DNA of 64,000 bases from CAYNRG01 sp964399545. GTDB lineage: Bacteria; Bacillota_I; Bacilli_A; Erysipelotrichales; Erysipelotrichaceae. The stretch spans positions 186,001 through 250,000 of the forward strand of contig CAYNRG010000001.1 in the NCBI GenBank assembly GCA_964399545.1, given 5' to 3'. Position 1 is the first letter of the stretch, and every line of letters begins with the position of its first letter. This document shows, piece after piece, positions 1-9,046 of the stretch. Position numbers and translations under genes: made by a program. The notes beneath the pieces are model-generated. The model was given only the letters and a program-made list of their open reading frames with translations, was not told the origin of the DNA and ran no database searches.

Positions 1-1
1 G

Positions 2-481
2 GATTTAATTGCTGTTCCTGCGCTAATGAACTTAGACTTTGCTGATGTAAAATCAATTATGGAAAACCAAGGATCAGCTTTAATTGGTATTGGTATGTCT
101 CAAGGAGATAACAAGGCACAAGAGGCAGCTCAAAAAGCTATTCAATCACCATTGTTAGAAGCTCATATTACAGGAGCTAAAAAGGCGATTGTCAATGTAA
201 CAGGGGGCACATCTATTTCTTTATTTGATGCAAGTGAAGCTGTTGAATATATTCGCGAATCTGCTGGAAATGATATTGATATTATTTTCGGGGTGGCTAT
301 TAATGAAAAATTAGGAGATTCAATTATTGTTACAGTAATTGCTACAGGATTTGATCTTCCTAAAGCGAAAATTCCGACACAAGGTAGACCGATACCGACA
401 CGTGATGGATTTGAAGATGTTGTTGAAGAAATAAATGAAGAGGAAAATGATCAAATTCCAGGTTTCTTCAAGCTAAGATAA
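2..481 (+). CDS. ftsZ: Cell division protein FtsZ, C-terminal part (5' end outside window)
   Basis: Tubulin-like GTPase that forms the division ring. The reading frame is already open at base 2 (DLIAVPALMNLDFADVK), so the first ATG at 26 is internal and the N-terminal GTPase domain lies upstream of the window. The visible 159 residues cover the FtsZ C-terminal domain (MSQGDNKAQEAAQKAI, then the GTAIN-like IIFGVAIN strand), a short acidic linker, and a terminal IPGFFKLR. That tail matches the conserved C-terminal peptide by which FtsZ binds FtsA, SepF or ZipA-type partners. The linker is short for the family. A hairpin terminator follows at once. Identity is secure; only the 5' part is missing. 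Confidence 0.95.
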   Translation, partial: DLIAVPALMNLDFADVKSIMENQGSALIGIGMSQGDNKAQEAAQKAIQSPLLEAHITGAKKAIVNVTGGTSISLFDASEAVEYIRESAGNDIDIIFGVAINEKLGDSIIVTVIATGFDLPKAKIPTQGRPIPTRDGFEDVVEEINEEENDQIPGFFKLR

Positions 482-501
482 AAAAATAAGTTATAAAATT
501 A

Positions 502-536
502 AAACTCCCTACTAAATGAAGGGAGTTTCTTTATTT
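502..536. terminator. Terminator between convergent ftsZ and femX-like genes
   Basis: Perfect stem AAACTCCCT (502-510) with AGGGAGTTT (520-528), followed by a T-rich run on the + strand. The other strand also ends in a T-rich stretch, so it may serve both convergent genes; it overlaps the last bases of the - strand gene. Confidence 0.8.
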
Positions 537-1748
537 TTCTTTCTTATATAAGAGGGTGAATAATTTTCTCTTAATTTTACTATGATAGCGATAGGACATT
601 AAGAAAAAGTTATAGAATTGGGTTGATATGATAAAATCAAATTCACCTAGATATTCTGTAAATTCACTGCCGAAAGAGCTTTTATAGTGATAAAGTCCGT
701 AATAAGGATCTGTTTTATCGGTGGAACCAGAAAAGCCACAGAAATCATACTTTTCAACACCAAGTTTTTGGGAAGATTGGAATGCAAAAGTATGCATATT
801 ATCCATCCCTTGTGCAAAGGTAAATTCTTTTTTATTGTAAGTGTAAAGGTTCCATGATTTTTTCCCGATAAAGAGATTCAACCCGCAGGTAATAACCACA
901 GATTCGCCATGAAGAGTTATTAAATCGTTTATTTTTCTTAACTCTTCCTTTTTACTATTTAAAGCAGCAAGATCTTTTGCGTATTTTTTTGAATTAATTT
1001 CTTCTGCGATAAAAGCATATCGTGCTTTTAAATTCATCTCTGTAATATAGAACTGAACATGATTTTCAAAAGCTTTGTAGAGATTTTGAAAGAACTTTAA
1101 AGGGTGAGGCTTAAAACCTTGAGTTAGTGATAAATCTTTTTCTAAAATGCAAAGATGGTCCAATTCATCAAATGAAGCAATTCGAGTTGAGATACCTGTT
1201 TTTTCTTGTCGTCGAATTGTATTTTGTCGAGACTTTGAAATATTCTTAAAAATTTCATCAAAAGGACGATTGATATCTAAGATTAAAGAGAAACGGTTGG
1301 TCCAACTTCCATTATAAGCGTAGCCATAGCCTTTATGTTGAAATCCTTCTTGAAGAAGGAAATCAGTTACAAATTCATTTGAAAAATCATCGGTTTGAAC
1401 TCCTTTGATATCTCTGGAACATCGCTGGATATTGGGATCCATGCGAATCATGAAAGCTTTCTTCTCTTTAGCAAATTTTTTGATATAATCAAGAAATGTT
1501 TTGAAAATAGGAAGTTGGTTAAAGTCTAAACATGGTCCGGTAGGGATATAAAAGTAAGATTTTCCAAACCATTTTTTCTCTAAAATTAGAGCGGTAGCGA
1601 TTAATTGATTATTTTCTTCAAGACCAACAAGATGAATATCAGATTTTTTAAAATTAGCCCACATCGGAGTTTTCATATAGTGGAGTAAGGGGTGTGAACT
1701 GATAAATGACATATATCGTGAAGGTGTTAAGTTATGGATAAATTTCAT
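531..1748 (-). CDS. FemABX/MurM-type peptidoglycan cross-bridge aminoacyltransferase
   Basis: A 405-residue member of the FemABX family, enzymes that add amino acids from aminoacyl-tRNA to the stem peptide of lipid II to build the interpeptide bridge. The family mark near the C-terminus is clear (KYDFCGFSGSTDKTDPYYG, then LYHYKSSFG). Two GNAT-like halves are separated by a short Lys/Glu-rich helical arm near residues 245-285, the position of the tRNA-binding coiled coil in FemA/FemX. The ATG has a good site (AAGGAGA) about 7 bases upstream. It stands alone on the - strand between ftsZ and a PHP gene and is divergent from the latter. Which amino acid it adds cannot be read from the sequence. 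Confidence 0.88.
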   Translation of the reverse strand: MKFIHNLTPSRYMSFISSHPLLHYMKTPMWANFKKSDIHLVGLEENNQLIATALILEKKWFGKSYFYIPTGPCLDFNQLPIFKTFLDYIKKFAKEKKAFMIRMDPNIQRCSRDIKGVQTDDFSNEFVTDFLLQEGFQHKGYGYAYNGSWTNRFSLILDINRPFDEIFKNISKSRQNTIRRQEKTGISTRIASFDELDHLCILEKDLSLTQGFKPHPLKFFQNLYKAFENHVQFYITEMNLKARYAFIAEEINSKKYAKDLAALNSKKEELRKINDLITLHGESVVITCGLNLFIGKKSWNLYTYNKKEFTFAQGMDNMHTFAFQSSQKLGVEKYDFCGFSGSTDKTDPYYGLYHYKSSFGSEFTEYLGEFDFIISTQFYNFFLMSYRYHSKIKRKLFTLLYKKEK

Positions 1749-1773
1749 TTGGAATCTCCTTATGCTTTTTCAT

Positions 1774-1805
1774 ATTATAACACATAATAAAGTTTGTGAA
1801 GAATA
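1774..1805 (-). promoter_or_regulatory. Promoter of the femX-like gene
   Basis: On the - strand there is an extended -10, TGTTATAAT (TATAAT reads as ATTATA at 1774-1779 on +). The -35 is weak. It lies about 25 bp upstream of the start codon. Confidence 0.55.
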
Positions 1806-1811
1806 ACTTTC

Positions 1812-1840
1812 TTTGAAATAAACCGTAAATTTGATATAAT
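1812..1840 (+). promoter_or_regulatory. Promoter of the PHP phosphatase gene
   Basis: Extended -10 TGATATAAT (hexamer 1835-1840) with a TTTGAA -35-like hexamer at 1812-1817, spacing 17. It is divergent from the femX promoter on the opposite strand. Confidence 0.6.
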
Positions 1841-1864
1841 GGTAAGAATGAAAAGAGGTAAGAT

Positions 1865-2587
1865 ATGAAATACTTGATTGATGTTCACACGCATACTATT
1901 AGTAGTGGTCATGCCTATAGTACGTTAAGAGAAAATATAGAAATTGCTAAAGCCAAGGGGTTGAAGTATTATGGGATTAGTGACCATACTCAGGGAATTC
2001 CCAATGGGGCGCATACCTATTATTTTAGTAATTTGCGAGTTCTGCCAAGAGAAATTGAAGGTGTATGCATTTTGCGAGGGTGTGAAGCGAATGTAATCAA
2101 TGAACAAGGAGAGATTGATATTGAAGAAGCGGGTCTTCGGTCATTAGATTATGTGATTGCTTCTTTGCATGCGCCGTGTTACTCAATGACACATACGTTG
2201 AGTGAAAATATGAAAGCGTATGAAGGAGTTTGTCGAAATCCTAAGGTGACGATTATTGGACATCCGGACGATGGAAGATATCCATGTAATTATGAAAAGT
2301 TGGTTGACTTATGTAAAGAAACGGATACGTTGATAGAAATAAATAATTCTTCACTTAGTCCACTGGGATATAGAGAAAACTGTATTCCAAATTCAAAAAA
2401 AATATTAGAGCTATGTAAAGAAAAGAAACATCCCGTTATATTGAATAGTGATGCTCATATTTGCTTCGATGTAGCTAATGTAGCTATAGCTGAATCGATT
2501 TTAGAAGAGGTTGATTTTCCAAAAGAACTAGTTGTAAATTATAATGAAGAACTAATTGAGAAATACTTTTTAAAAAAATTTAAATAA
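1865..2587 (+). CDS. PHP-domain metal-dependent phosphatase, YcdX-like
   Basis: A 240-residue single PHP domain, the size of the YcdX/YcdX-like phosphatase family. Metal-ligand motifs are visible in order: HTHT at residues 8-11, H16, SDHT at 39-42, E74 in RGCEAN, a His in ASLHAP, GHPDDG about residue 132, and NSDAH near the C-terminus. These are the ligands of the trinuclear site. The ATG follows an AGAGGT ribosome binding site. The gene is a monocistron between its own promoter and the following T-box. The substrate is not determined; a histidinol-phosphatase (HisK) role is possible but there is no his gene nearby. Confidence 0.85.
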   Translation: MKYLIDVHTHTISSGHAYSTLRENIEIAKAKGLKYYGISDHTQGIPNGAHTYYFSNLRVLPREIEGVCILRGCEANVINEQGEIDIEEAGLRSLDYVIASLHAPCYSMTHTLSENMKAYEGVCRNPKVTIIGHPDDGRYPCNYEKLVDLCKETDTLIEINNSSLSPLGYRENCIPNSKKILELCKEKKHPVILNSDAHICFDVANVAIAESILEEVDFPKELVVNYNEELIEKYFLKKFK

Positions 2588-2592
2588 AATCA

Positions 2593-2621
2593 TTGACAAA
2601 GAAATCATAATCAACTAGACT
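2593..2621 (+). promoter_or_regulatory. Promoter of the met T-box operon
   Basis: Consensus -35 TTGACA (2593-2598), 17-bp spacer, -10-like TAGACT (2616-2621). It places the transcript start near 2628, just before the T-box Stem I. Confidence 0.65.
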
Positions 2622-2627
2622 ATTCAT

Positions 2628-2881
2628 AAAGACAACGAAGAGAAAAGTAATGTTTGAGGAAGTTTGTAGAGAGTCCAGGTAGCTGAAAATGGATAATGAA
2701 ATCAAATGTGAAAATGGTCTTGGAGTCGCATACCGAAGGAAACTTAGGCTATGACGGTGTCACCCGTTAACGTGATAAAGTATGATAGTACTTGATGAGG
2801 TAATTTACTGTGAGGTAATTACGAATAAAGGTGGTAACACGAGAATATAACTCTCGTCCTTGATAGGATGGGAGTTTTTTT
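2628..2881 (+). promoter_or_regulatory. T-box riboswitch, methionine-specific (AUG specifier)
   Basis: tRNA-sensing leader. Visible parts: an AGAGAG-type Stem I motif near 2660, the T-box AAGGTGGTAACACG at 2828-2841 (with UGGU for pairing to the tRNA NCCA end), and a terminator hairpin 2849-2881 ending in a T run. The specifier can be read by aligning this leader with the tyrS T-box in the same window: both have GAA, a codon, a purine, then TCTTGGAG. Here the codon is ATG at 2714-2716. This agrees with the metNIQ genes downstream. Uncharged tRNA-Met should allow read-through. Confidence 0.92.
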
Positions 2882-2904
2882 GTTTTATAGAAGGAGGGAT
2901 TGTG

Positions 2905-3912
2905 ATGATTCAATTAAATCAGATTAAAAAGACATTTAAAGGAAAAGAAGAAATTCATGCGGTAGATGGAGTTGATTTAACTATTAATAAAGGTGAAATT
3001 TTTGGAATTATTGGTTATTCTGGTGCTGGAAAAAGCACTATTTTGAGAGTGATGAATCAGCTAGAAAAACAAGATAGTGGGAAAGTATTTGTAGATGAGT
3101 TAGAAATATCATCATTAAAGGAGTCTGAATTAAGGAAGCAAAGACAAAAAATAGGAATGATTTTTCAACATTTTAACTTACTTTGGTCAAGAACTGTCGA
3201 GGGTAATATTGAATTTCCATTGGAAATTGCAGGTCTGAGAAAGGAGGATAGAGTTGCGAAGGTAAAAAAATTAATTGAGATGGTAGGATTACAAGGGAAG
3301 GAGAAATCTTATCCGTCAGAGTTAAGTGGTGGACAAAAGCAAAGAGTGGGAATAGCAAGGGCTCTAGCTAATAGTCCGAAATATTTGTTATGTGATGAAG
3401 CCACTAGTGCGTTAGACCCGGAAACTACAGATTCAATTTTAAATTTATTAGCAACAATAAATAAAAACTTGGGAATTACGATTGTAATGATTACTCATCA
3501 AATGGAAGTAGTTCAAAAAATTTGTCATAAAGTTGCTGTAATGAGTGAAGGAAAAGTGGTGGAAATAGGATTGGTTAAAGATTTATTTAGTCGTCCAAAG
3601 CATGGAGTAACCAAAAGATTTGTTCAAACCCTTATGGGAGATGATGTCGAAACTCTTCAAGAAAGTTTAAAAATATTCTATCCGAATGGGAAGTTGTTAC
3701 GGCTAGTATTTTCTTCAGAGTTAAGTGGAAAAACCATTTTATCTTCAGCTTTGCGCAAGTTAGATATAGACGTCAATGTGGTTAGTGCGAATATCACACA
3801 TACACAAGAAGGGGCCATGGGAGTGATGTATATTCATCTTGAGAAAGATGAAATAGGAAAAGAATTAATTTTGGAATTAGAGAATAAGGGAGTGAAAGTT
3901 GAGGGATGGTAA
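2905..3912 (+). CDS. metN: Methionine import ATP-binding protein MetN
   Basis: ATPase of the D/L-methionine ABC importer. Walker A GYSGAGKST is at residues 37-45, signature LSGGQKQR near 140, Walker B LLCDEATSALD near 161, and an H-loop TH follows. Residues about 250-335 form the C-terminal NIL domain, which binds methionine and trans-inhibits the transporter in the MetN family. I place the start at ATG 2905, six bases after AGGAGGG. An in-frame ATG at 2860 lies inside the T-box terminator and would not be translated in a sensible leader. It is the first gene of metNIQ and overlaps nothing; metI follows after one base. Confidence 0.95.
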   Translation: MIQLNQIKKTFKGKEEIHAVDGVDLTINKGEIFGIIGYSGAGKSTILRVMNQLEKQDSGKVFVDELEISSLKESELRKQRQKIGMIFQHFNLLWSRTVEGNIEFPLEIAGLRKEDRVAKVKKLIEMVGLQGKEKSYPSELSGGQKQRVGIARALANSPKYLLCDEATSALDPETTDSILNLLATINKNLGITIVMITHQMEVVQKICHKVAVMSEGKVVEIGLVKDLFSRPKHGVTKRFVQTLMGDDVETLQESLKIFYPNGKLLRLVFSSELSGKTILSSALRKLDIDVNVVSANITHTQEGAMGVMYIHLEKDEIGKELILELENKGVKVEGW

Positions 3913-3913
3913 T

Positions 3914-4558
3914 ATGGATGTGAATCAATTGGTACAAGCGTTAAGAGAAACAGTATATATGTCTTTTATATCCTTACTTTTTGCGGTAGTCTTTGGATTA
4001 ATAATTGGTGTTATTTTATATGCGACACAAAGTGGTAATTTGTTCCAAAATAAATTAGTGAATCGATGTGTAGATGTGATTGTGAATGTTCTTCGAGCTG
4101 TTCCGTTTATTATCTTGCTATTTTTGTTAATTCCTTTTGCAAAGTTTTTAACAGGAAGTATGTTGGGCGCGACAGCAGCCCTACCTGCGCTAATTGTCGC
4201 AGCATCGCCATTTTATGCGCGAATGTGTGTGATTGCATTTTCAGAAGTAGATAGAGGTGTAATCGAGGCTAGCAAAGCAATGGGCGCAAGTCGGCTGCAG
4301 ATTATTTACAAAGTTTTAATTCCGGAGGCGTTACCGGCATTGATTTCAGGTGCTGCAGTAACAGGTATTTCTTTGATTTCTTATACAGCAATGGCAGGAG
4401 CGTTAGGCTCAGGAGGGCTTGGGAATTTAGCCTATCTATATGGGTTTGCTAGAAGAAATGAAATGATTCTTTATACAGCGACGATTTTGATTGTATTGAT
4501 TGTTTTTGTCATTCAGGCTGTTGGAGATAAAGTTGTGAAAAAGATTGATAAACGATAG
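3914..4558 (+). CDS. metI: Methionine ABC transporter permease MetI
   Basis: A 214-residue integral membrane permease with about five membrane segments. The EAA loop that docks onto MetN is present (EASKAMGASRLQIIYKVLIP). The start ATG 3914 is one base after the metN stop and uses the GAGGG inside the metN end; an upstream in-frame TTG at 3899 is less likely. Its partner genes are on both sides, so the assignment is firm. Confidence 0.95.
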   Translation: MDVNQLVQALRETVYMSFISLLFAVVFGLIIGVILYATQSGNLFQNKLVNRCVDVIVNVLRAVPFIILLFLLIPFAKFLTGSMLGATAALPALIVAASPFYARMCVIAFSEVDRGVIEASKAMGASRLQIIYKVLIPEALPALISGAAVTGISLISYTAMAGALGSGGLGNLAYLYGFARRNEMILYTATILIVLIVFVIQAVGDKVVKKIDKR

Positions 4559-4569
4559 GAGGAAATGAA

Positions 4570-5394
4570 ATGAAAAAGTTTATTAAGAAAGTATTGGTAG
4601 TAGGGCTAGCTTTAACTTTAATTGGTTGTAGTTCAGAAGTAAAAAAAGAAGAGGGTGATAATAAAATAGTCGTAGCGGCAACCTTAGATCCACACTCTAA
4701 GATTTTAGATTTTGCAAAAGAATTGTTAGAAGAAAAAGGCTATGAGTTGGAGGTAGTGGTTCTGGATAACTATTATTTATTTAACAAGTCATTAAATGAT
4801 GGAGAGATTGATGCCAATTACTTTCAACACGTTCCGTTCTTTGTAGATGAAATTGAAGCTAACGGTTATGAAATTTCTAATGTAGCTGGTATTCATATTG
4901 AACCATTTGGATTTTATTCTAAAAAAATTGAGCAGGTAAGTGAGTTGGAAGATGGAGCAACAATCATCATCTCAAACTCAATTAGTGATCAAGGTAGAAT
5001 TCTAGCTATTCTAGAAAAAGAAAATATCATTAAACTAAAAGACGGGGTTGAAATTCTGAATGCGACAATTAATGATATTTCAGAGAATATAAAAAATGTT
5101 AAATTTCGAGAAGTTAATCCAGAGTTATTGACAACAGTCTTTGAACAAGGGGAAGGTGACTTGGTTGCGATTAATGGTAACTATGCTCTTCAAGTTGGAT
5201 TAAATCCAGTGAAAGATGCAGTTATTTTAGAACAGGCTGATCAAACAAATCCATATGTGAATATTATTGCAGTTCAAAAGGGGAATGAAAAAAATGAAAA
5301 GATTTTAGCTTTGATAGAAGTTTTAAAGTCTGAGGAAGTAAAAGAGTTTATTTTAAAAACATATCAAGATGGGACGGTTATTCCCGCTGAATAA
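4570..5394 (+). CDS. metQ: Methionine-binding lipoprotein MetQ
   Basis: A 274-residue substrate-binding lipoprotein of the NlpA/MetQ family. It has a basic start, hydrophobic core and lipobox LIGC with C20 as the acylated residue, then a mature domain with the family pattern ATLDPHSKILDFAKELLEEK and NYFQHVPFF. It completes the metNIQ operon after an 11-base gap with an AGGAGG-like site. A strong hairpin terminator follows directly. Confidence 0.95.
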   Translation: MKKFIKKVLVVGLALTLIGCSSEVKKEEGDNKIVVAATLDPHSKILDFAKELLEEKGYELEVVVLDNYYLFNKSLNDGEIDANYFQHVPFFVDEIEANGYEISNVAGIHIEPFGFYSKKIEQVSELEDGATIIISNSISDQGRILAILEKENIIKLKDGVEILNATINDISENIKNVKFREVNPELLTTVFEQGEGDLVAINGNYALQVGLNPVKDAVILEQADQTNPYVNIIAVQKGNEKNEKILALIEVLKSEEVKEFILKTYQDGTVIPAE

Positions 5395-5398
5395 GAAT

Positions 5399-5433
5399 GA
5401 AAACTAGTAAAGAAAGATTTACTAGTTTTTTTA
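5399..5433 (+). terminator. Terminator of metNIQ
   Basis: Stem AAAACTAGTAAA and TTTACTAGTTTT around a short GAAAGA loop, followed by a T run. Confidence 0.85.
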
Positions 5434-5506
5434 CTATAAAATTCAGGTTGGATAAAATTTAATGGTTTAGAATAAGTGACAGAGAAGTAGAGGAATTTAA
5501 TTGCTT

Positions 5507-5536
5507 TTGTTTACTGATAGTAGTTTATGATATAAT
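5507..5536 (+). promoter_or_regulatory. Promoter of the ABC exporter operon
   Basis: Extended -10 TGATATAAT (hexamer 5531-5536) with TTGTTT at 5507-5512, spacing 18. Confidence 0.6.
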
Positions 5537-5591
5537 AGATTAAATATTTAAGAATAAAAGTATTGAGATGGGATGAAAGTGGGGGCTTGCC

Positions 5592-7283
5592 ATGTATAAA
5601 AAAATTAAAAAAATATTGATAGAAAGTAATCAATTTAATAAAGCTAAGTATATTTACTTTTTATTTGCAATTCAAATTTCTCTATCAATTGTGGGTGCTT
5701 ACTCTATGGGAATGATTACACAACATACATTTAAGTCTTCTTATCAAATGCTGCAACTATATTTCTTTCTCTTTGTAGTTGGTTCGATAGGATGTGAATT
5801 TGTAAAATATCAATCCAATATTAAAGTTGCTCAATTAAGCGGAATGGTTTTACTGAATTTAAAGAGAAAAACAATGGATAGTTTATTAGAAATGAAAGAA
5901 TCAGAGCAAAAGAAATATAGTCAAGGAGATTTAATTAGTCGTATAAATAATGACTTAAGTAGGTTGATGATTTCTGTAGATCTCTTTTTAAGGCTTGTTT
6001 ATTCGGTCGGAGCAGTTGCTGGAATTTCTGTTTTTATAATAATTTTAGAATATCGTCTATTTTTAGCGTTTGTTGTTTTTTTGCCACTTTTTTTCGTAAT
6101 TCAGCGCATTATTGTTCAGAAAAGTAAAGGTAAAATTATGCCATGGAAAGAAGCAATTGGTAAAGAAAGTAAACAAGCTCAAGACTTATTAAATAACCAA
6201 GTAACAATAAAATCTTTTCTTCTATTACCGACAGCGATGAAATGGTTAAAATCATCACTTGAACACACTGCTAAAATGGGTATAAAAGGAATAGGTTTTA
6301 TGTATAACGTTTTGATTTTTGCAATGATACTTAGCCTTTTACCTATTTTTTCTGTGGGAATTTTTGGAACTTACCTTGTGTCTACGGGAGAGATAACAAT
6401 AGGTGTAATGACATCAATTCTCTTACTAGTATCAATATCTATGAAAGAAATTAATGGAATAGAAAATTGTCTATCAAACCTGCCTTCTACCTTGAGTTCA
6501 CTGGAGCGAATTACTCCTATTTGGGAAGAGGAAAAGGAAGAAATCGGAGGAGTGGAAACTGGTAAAAATGATGACTTTGCGATAGATGTCCAGCAGTTAT
6601 TCTTCAAATATTCGGGTGATGATAATTTAGTTTTAAAAAATGTAAGCTTCCAAATAAAAAAAGGAGAGCGAGTGGCTTTAGTTGGTGCAAGTGGGAGTGG
6701 AAAGTCAACACTTTTTAGCTTGTTAACTGGATTAGAGAATCCAGAGAGTGGAACTATTAAAGTTTTTGGTGAAGATGTACAAAAATGGAATTTATCAAAA
6801 CTGAGAGAAAAAATTTGTTGGATTACACAAGAAGTTTATTTATTTGATGACACAGTGTTGAGTAATCTCCAAAATGGGAAATTTGATTTAAGTGAAGATG
6901 AAGGATTGGAAATTTTATCAAAAGTAAAGTTAAGTGAGGAAGTGACCTTGAATCAAACTATTGGTGAAAAAGGGATGAAACTTTCAGGCGGTCAAAGGCA
7001 ACGATTAGCAGTAGGGAGAGATTTGTTAAAACAAGCTGAGTTATATCTTATTGATGAGGCAACAAGTGCACTAGATAATGAAACTGAAAATTTTGTGCAA
7101 GAAGAATTTCAAAAACGACAAGAAACACAGCTAATCATTTCTCATCGTCTTTCAACACTGAAAAATATGAATCGTATTCTTGTATTAGAAGGTGGGGAAA
7201 TTGTAGAAGAAGGAAGTCACAAAGATTTGTTGGATCGCAATGGATATTATGCTTCTTTATATAGAAATGAGGTTCAGGAATGA
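5592..7283 (+). CDS. ABC exporter half-transporter (membrane + ATPase), subunit 1
   Basis: A 563-residue type-IV ABC exporter half. Residues about 1-300 are six membrane segments; residues about 330-560 are the ATPase. Walker A GASGSGKST is near 366, signature LSGGQRQR near 460, Walker B LYLIDEATSALD near 480, and the H-loop is ISHRLST. All catalytic residues look intact. The fold and size are as in CydC/CydD or multidrug half-transporters, but no cytochrome bd genes are nearby. The stop overlaps the next ATG by 4 bases (ATGA), so it almost surely dimerises with the next product. The substrate is unknown. Confidence 0.85.
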   Translation: MYKKIKKILIESNQFNKAKYIYFLFAIQISLSIVGAYSMGMITQHTFKSSYQMLQLYFFLFVVGSIGCEFVKYQSNIKVAQLSGMVLLNLKRKTMDSLLEMKESEQKKYSQGDLISRINNDLSRLMISVDLFLRLVYSVGAVAGISVFIIILEYRLFLAFVVFLPLFFVIQRIIVQKSKGKIMPWKEAIGKESKQAQDLLNNQVTIKSFLLLPTAMKWLKSSLEHTAKMGIKGIGFMYNVLIFAMILSLLPIFSVGIFGTYLVSTGEITIGVMTSILLLVSISMKEINGIENCLSNLPSTLSSLERITPIWEEEKEEIGGVETGKNDDFAIDVQQLFFKYSGDDNLVLKNVSFQIKKGERVALVGASGSGKSTLFSLLTGLENPESGTIKVFGEDVQKWNLSKLREKICWITQEVYLFDDTVLSNLQNGKFDLSEDEGLEILSKVKLSEEVTLNQTIGEKGMKLSGGQRQRLAVGRDLLKQAELYLIDEATSALDNETENFVQEEFQKRQETQLIISHRLSTLKNMNRILVLEGGEIVEEGSHKDLLDRNGYYASLYRNEVQE

Positions 7284-9046
7284 AAAAGACAAAAAAAGAA
7301 GTTTTACAATTGATTTTACGTGTTGCTAAATTAGGCTCAAAGGCATTTATGCTATCTTTTTTTGGTGCTATAATAATAGCTTTTTCTAATTTTTTTCTTG
7401 GATTACTAGGAAGTTTAGTTATTGCGGAATCAATAAAACAAATTATGATTCAACAATTTGATTATCAACCGTTTATAAAGTTGTTGATTATATTCGCTGT
7501 GATTCTTCCAATTCTATATTTGGGGCGACGATGTAACCTTATAGGAGGTCAAAGAGCTTCGGTGCGGTTAAAAGAAAAATTAATCGAATCAGCAATTCGT
7601 CAACCCCAATTCATATCAGAACAAGGGAATACTTCAGATGTAATGACTAAGATGACTAATGATTGCTTAGAATTAGATAATTTTTACTTTCAAGGGATTT
7701 CGTACACGGCACTTTTACCCACAATCATGGGATTATTAGCGATTGCTCTAATTTTTTCATATCATGTTATCTTTGGGGTGATTTCTTTAGTTATAGGAGG
7801 TTTAGGGACCTGGCTTTCTCTTAGAACAAGTCGATTATTACCGAAAGAACATCAAGCAGAGAAAGAAATAATGGATGATTCTACAAAGGTATTATCAGAA
7901 TTAATTAGTAATAACCGATTAATTCGTTTATCAAACTTAAAAAATAAAGCGATAAGAAAATATCAATCAAAAAATGAAATTGCAAAAAATCATCAGGTTA
8001 ATGTGGAAAAAATAAAAATTAGAGTGAATAGTATCTCTTCACTTTTCCTGATACTAGCTAATATTTCCGTGCTCTATGTAGGTTGGGTGCTATATATCAG
8101 AGGGGAGTATCCTTTTGAGAACGTTTTTATACTCATTTCATTGCAGCAAATGATTATGTTTTTCTTTTCTAATATCACTCTTACATGGAATTATTTTTGC
8201 CAAGTTTCAAATTCAGCTAAAAGAATTTTTGATATTATAGATGCAGAGCAAGAAGATTTAGAGTCTGGAGTTGATATATCTAGCGACTGGAAAAATGGAA
8301 AAATAGAATTTCGACAAGTTTGTTTTTCTTATAATGAGAAAAGTAAATTATTTGATAAATTGAATTTTGAAATCCCTTTAGGGAAAACGATTGCGTTTGT
8401 AGGAGCATCGGGTAGTGGGAAAACAACCATATTTCAATTGTTGATGAGATTGTATGAGATAGATTGCGGTGAAATATGGATTGCAGGTCAAAATATTAAA
8501 GAGTTATCAAAACGAAATTTGAGAAGAAATATAGCGTATGTAGAACAGCAACCTCATTTATTTCAAAAGTCTATTTTAGAAAATATTTTGGTTGGTTCCA
8601 TGGAACAGGATCCTACAAAGGAGTCGGTGATACTAGCTGCTAAAAAAGCACATATTCATGATTTCATCGAAACAACGAAATTGGGATATGATACAGTTGT
8701 TACGGGTGATGGAAATAATTTTTCAGGTGGTCAAAAGCAAAGAATTTCTATTGCGCGAGCATTATTAAAGGAGTCTCCGATTCTTTTGCTTGATGAGATT
8801 ACATCAGCATTAGATAGTGAAAGTGAATTAGCGATTCAGAAGACGATTGAAGAAATACGAAAAGAAAAGACAATTTTAATCTCGGCGCATCGTCTTTCAA
8901 CAATTAAAAATGCAGATGCTATTGTTGTTTTTAAAGATGGAGAAATTTTAGGAATAGGAAAACATGAAGAATTACTAGAAAGCAATCACTACTATAAAAC
9001 TTTAAATGAGTTGCAAAGGGATAGTAACAGAGGAGAGAGCAAGTGA
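7280..9046 (+). CDS. ABC exporter half-transporter (membrane + ATPase), subunit 2
   Basis: A 588-residue partner of the preceding half-transporter. Six membrane segments come first, then an ATPase with Walker A GASGSGKTT near residue 375, signature FSGGQKQR near 480, Walker B LLLDEITSALD, and SAHRLSTI. The catalytic Glu and His are present, so neither site of the predicted heterodimer is obviously degenerate. It starts inside the stop of subunit 1 and its own stop overlaps the GTG of the DUF523 gene (GTGA), giving a three-gene translationally coupled unit. The exported substrate is not evident. Confidence 0.85.
   Translation: MKKTKKEVLQLILRVAKLGSKAFMLSFFGAIIIAFSNFFLGLLGSLVIAESIKQIMIQQFDYQPFIKLLIIFAVILPILYLGRRCNLIGGQRASVRLKEKLIESAIRQPQFISEQGNTSDVMTKMTNDCLELDNFYFQGISYTALLPTIMGLLAIALIFSYHVIFGVISLVIGGLGTWLSLRTSRLLPKEHQAEKEIMDDSTKVLSELISNNRLIRLSNLKNKAIRKYQSKNEIAKNHQVNVEKIKIRVNSISSLFLILANISVLYVGWVLYIRGEYPFENVFILISLQQMIMFFFSNITLTWNYFCQVSNSAKRIFDIIDAEQEDLESGVDISSDWKNGKIEFRQVCFSYNEKSKLFDKLNFEIPLGKTIAFVGASGSGKTTIFQLLMRLYEIDCGEIWIAGQNIKELSKRNLRRNIAYVEQQPHLFQKSILENILVGSMEQDPTKESVILAAKKAHIHDFIETTKLGYDTVVTGDGNNFSGGQKQRISIARALLKESPILLLDEITSALDSESELAIQKTIEEIRKEKTILISAHRLSTIKNADAIVVFKDGEILGIGKHEELLESNHYYKTLNELQRDSNRGESK

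Noticed and set aside
2860..2904. In-frame ATG upstream of metN
   Set aside because: It lies inside the T-box terminator; the ATG at 2905 has a proper ribosome binding site.
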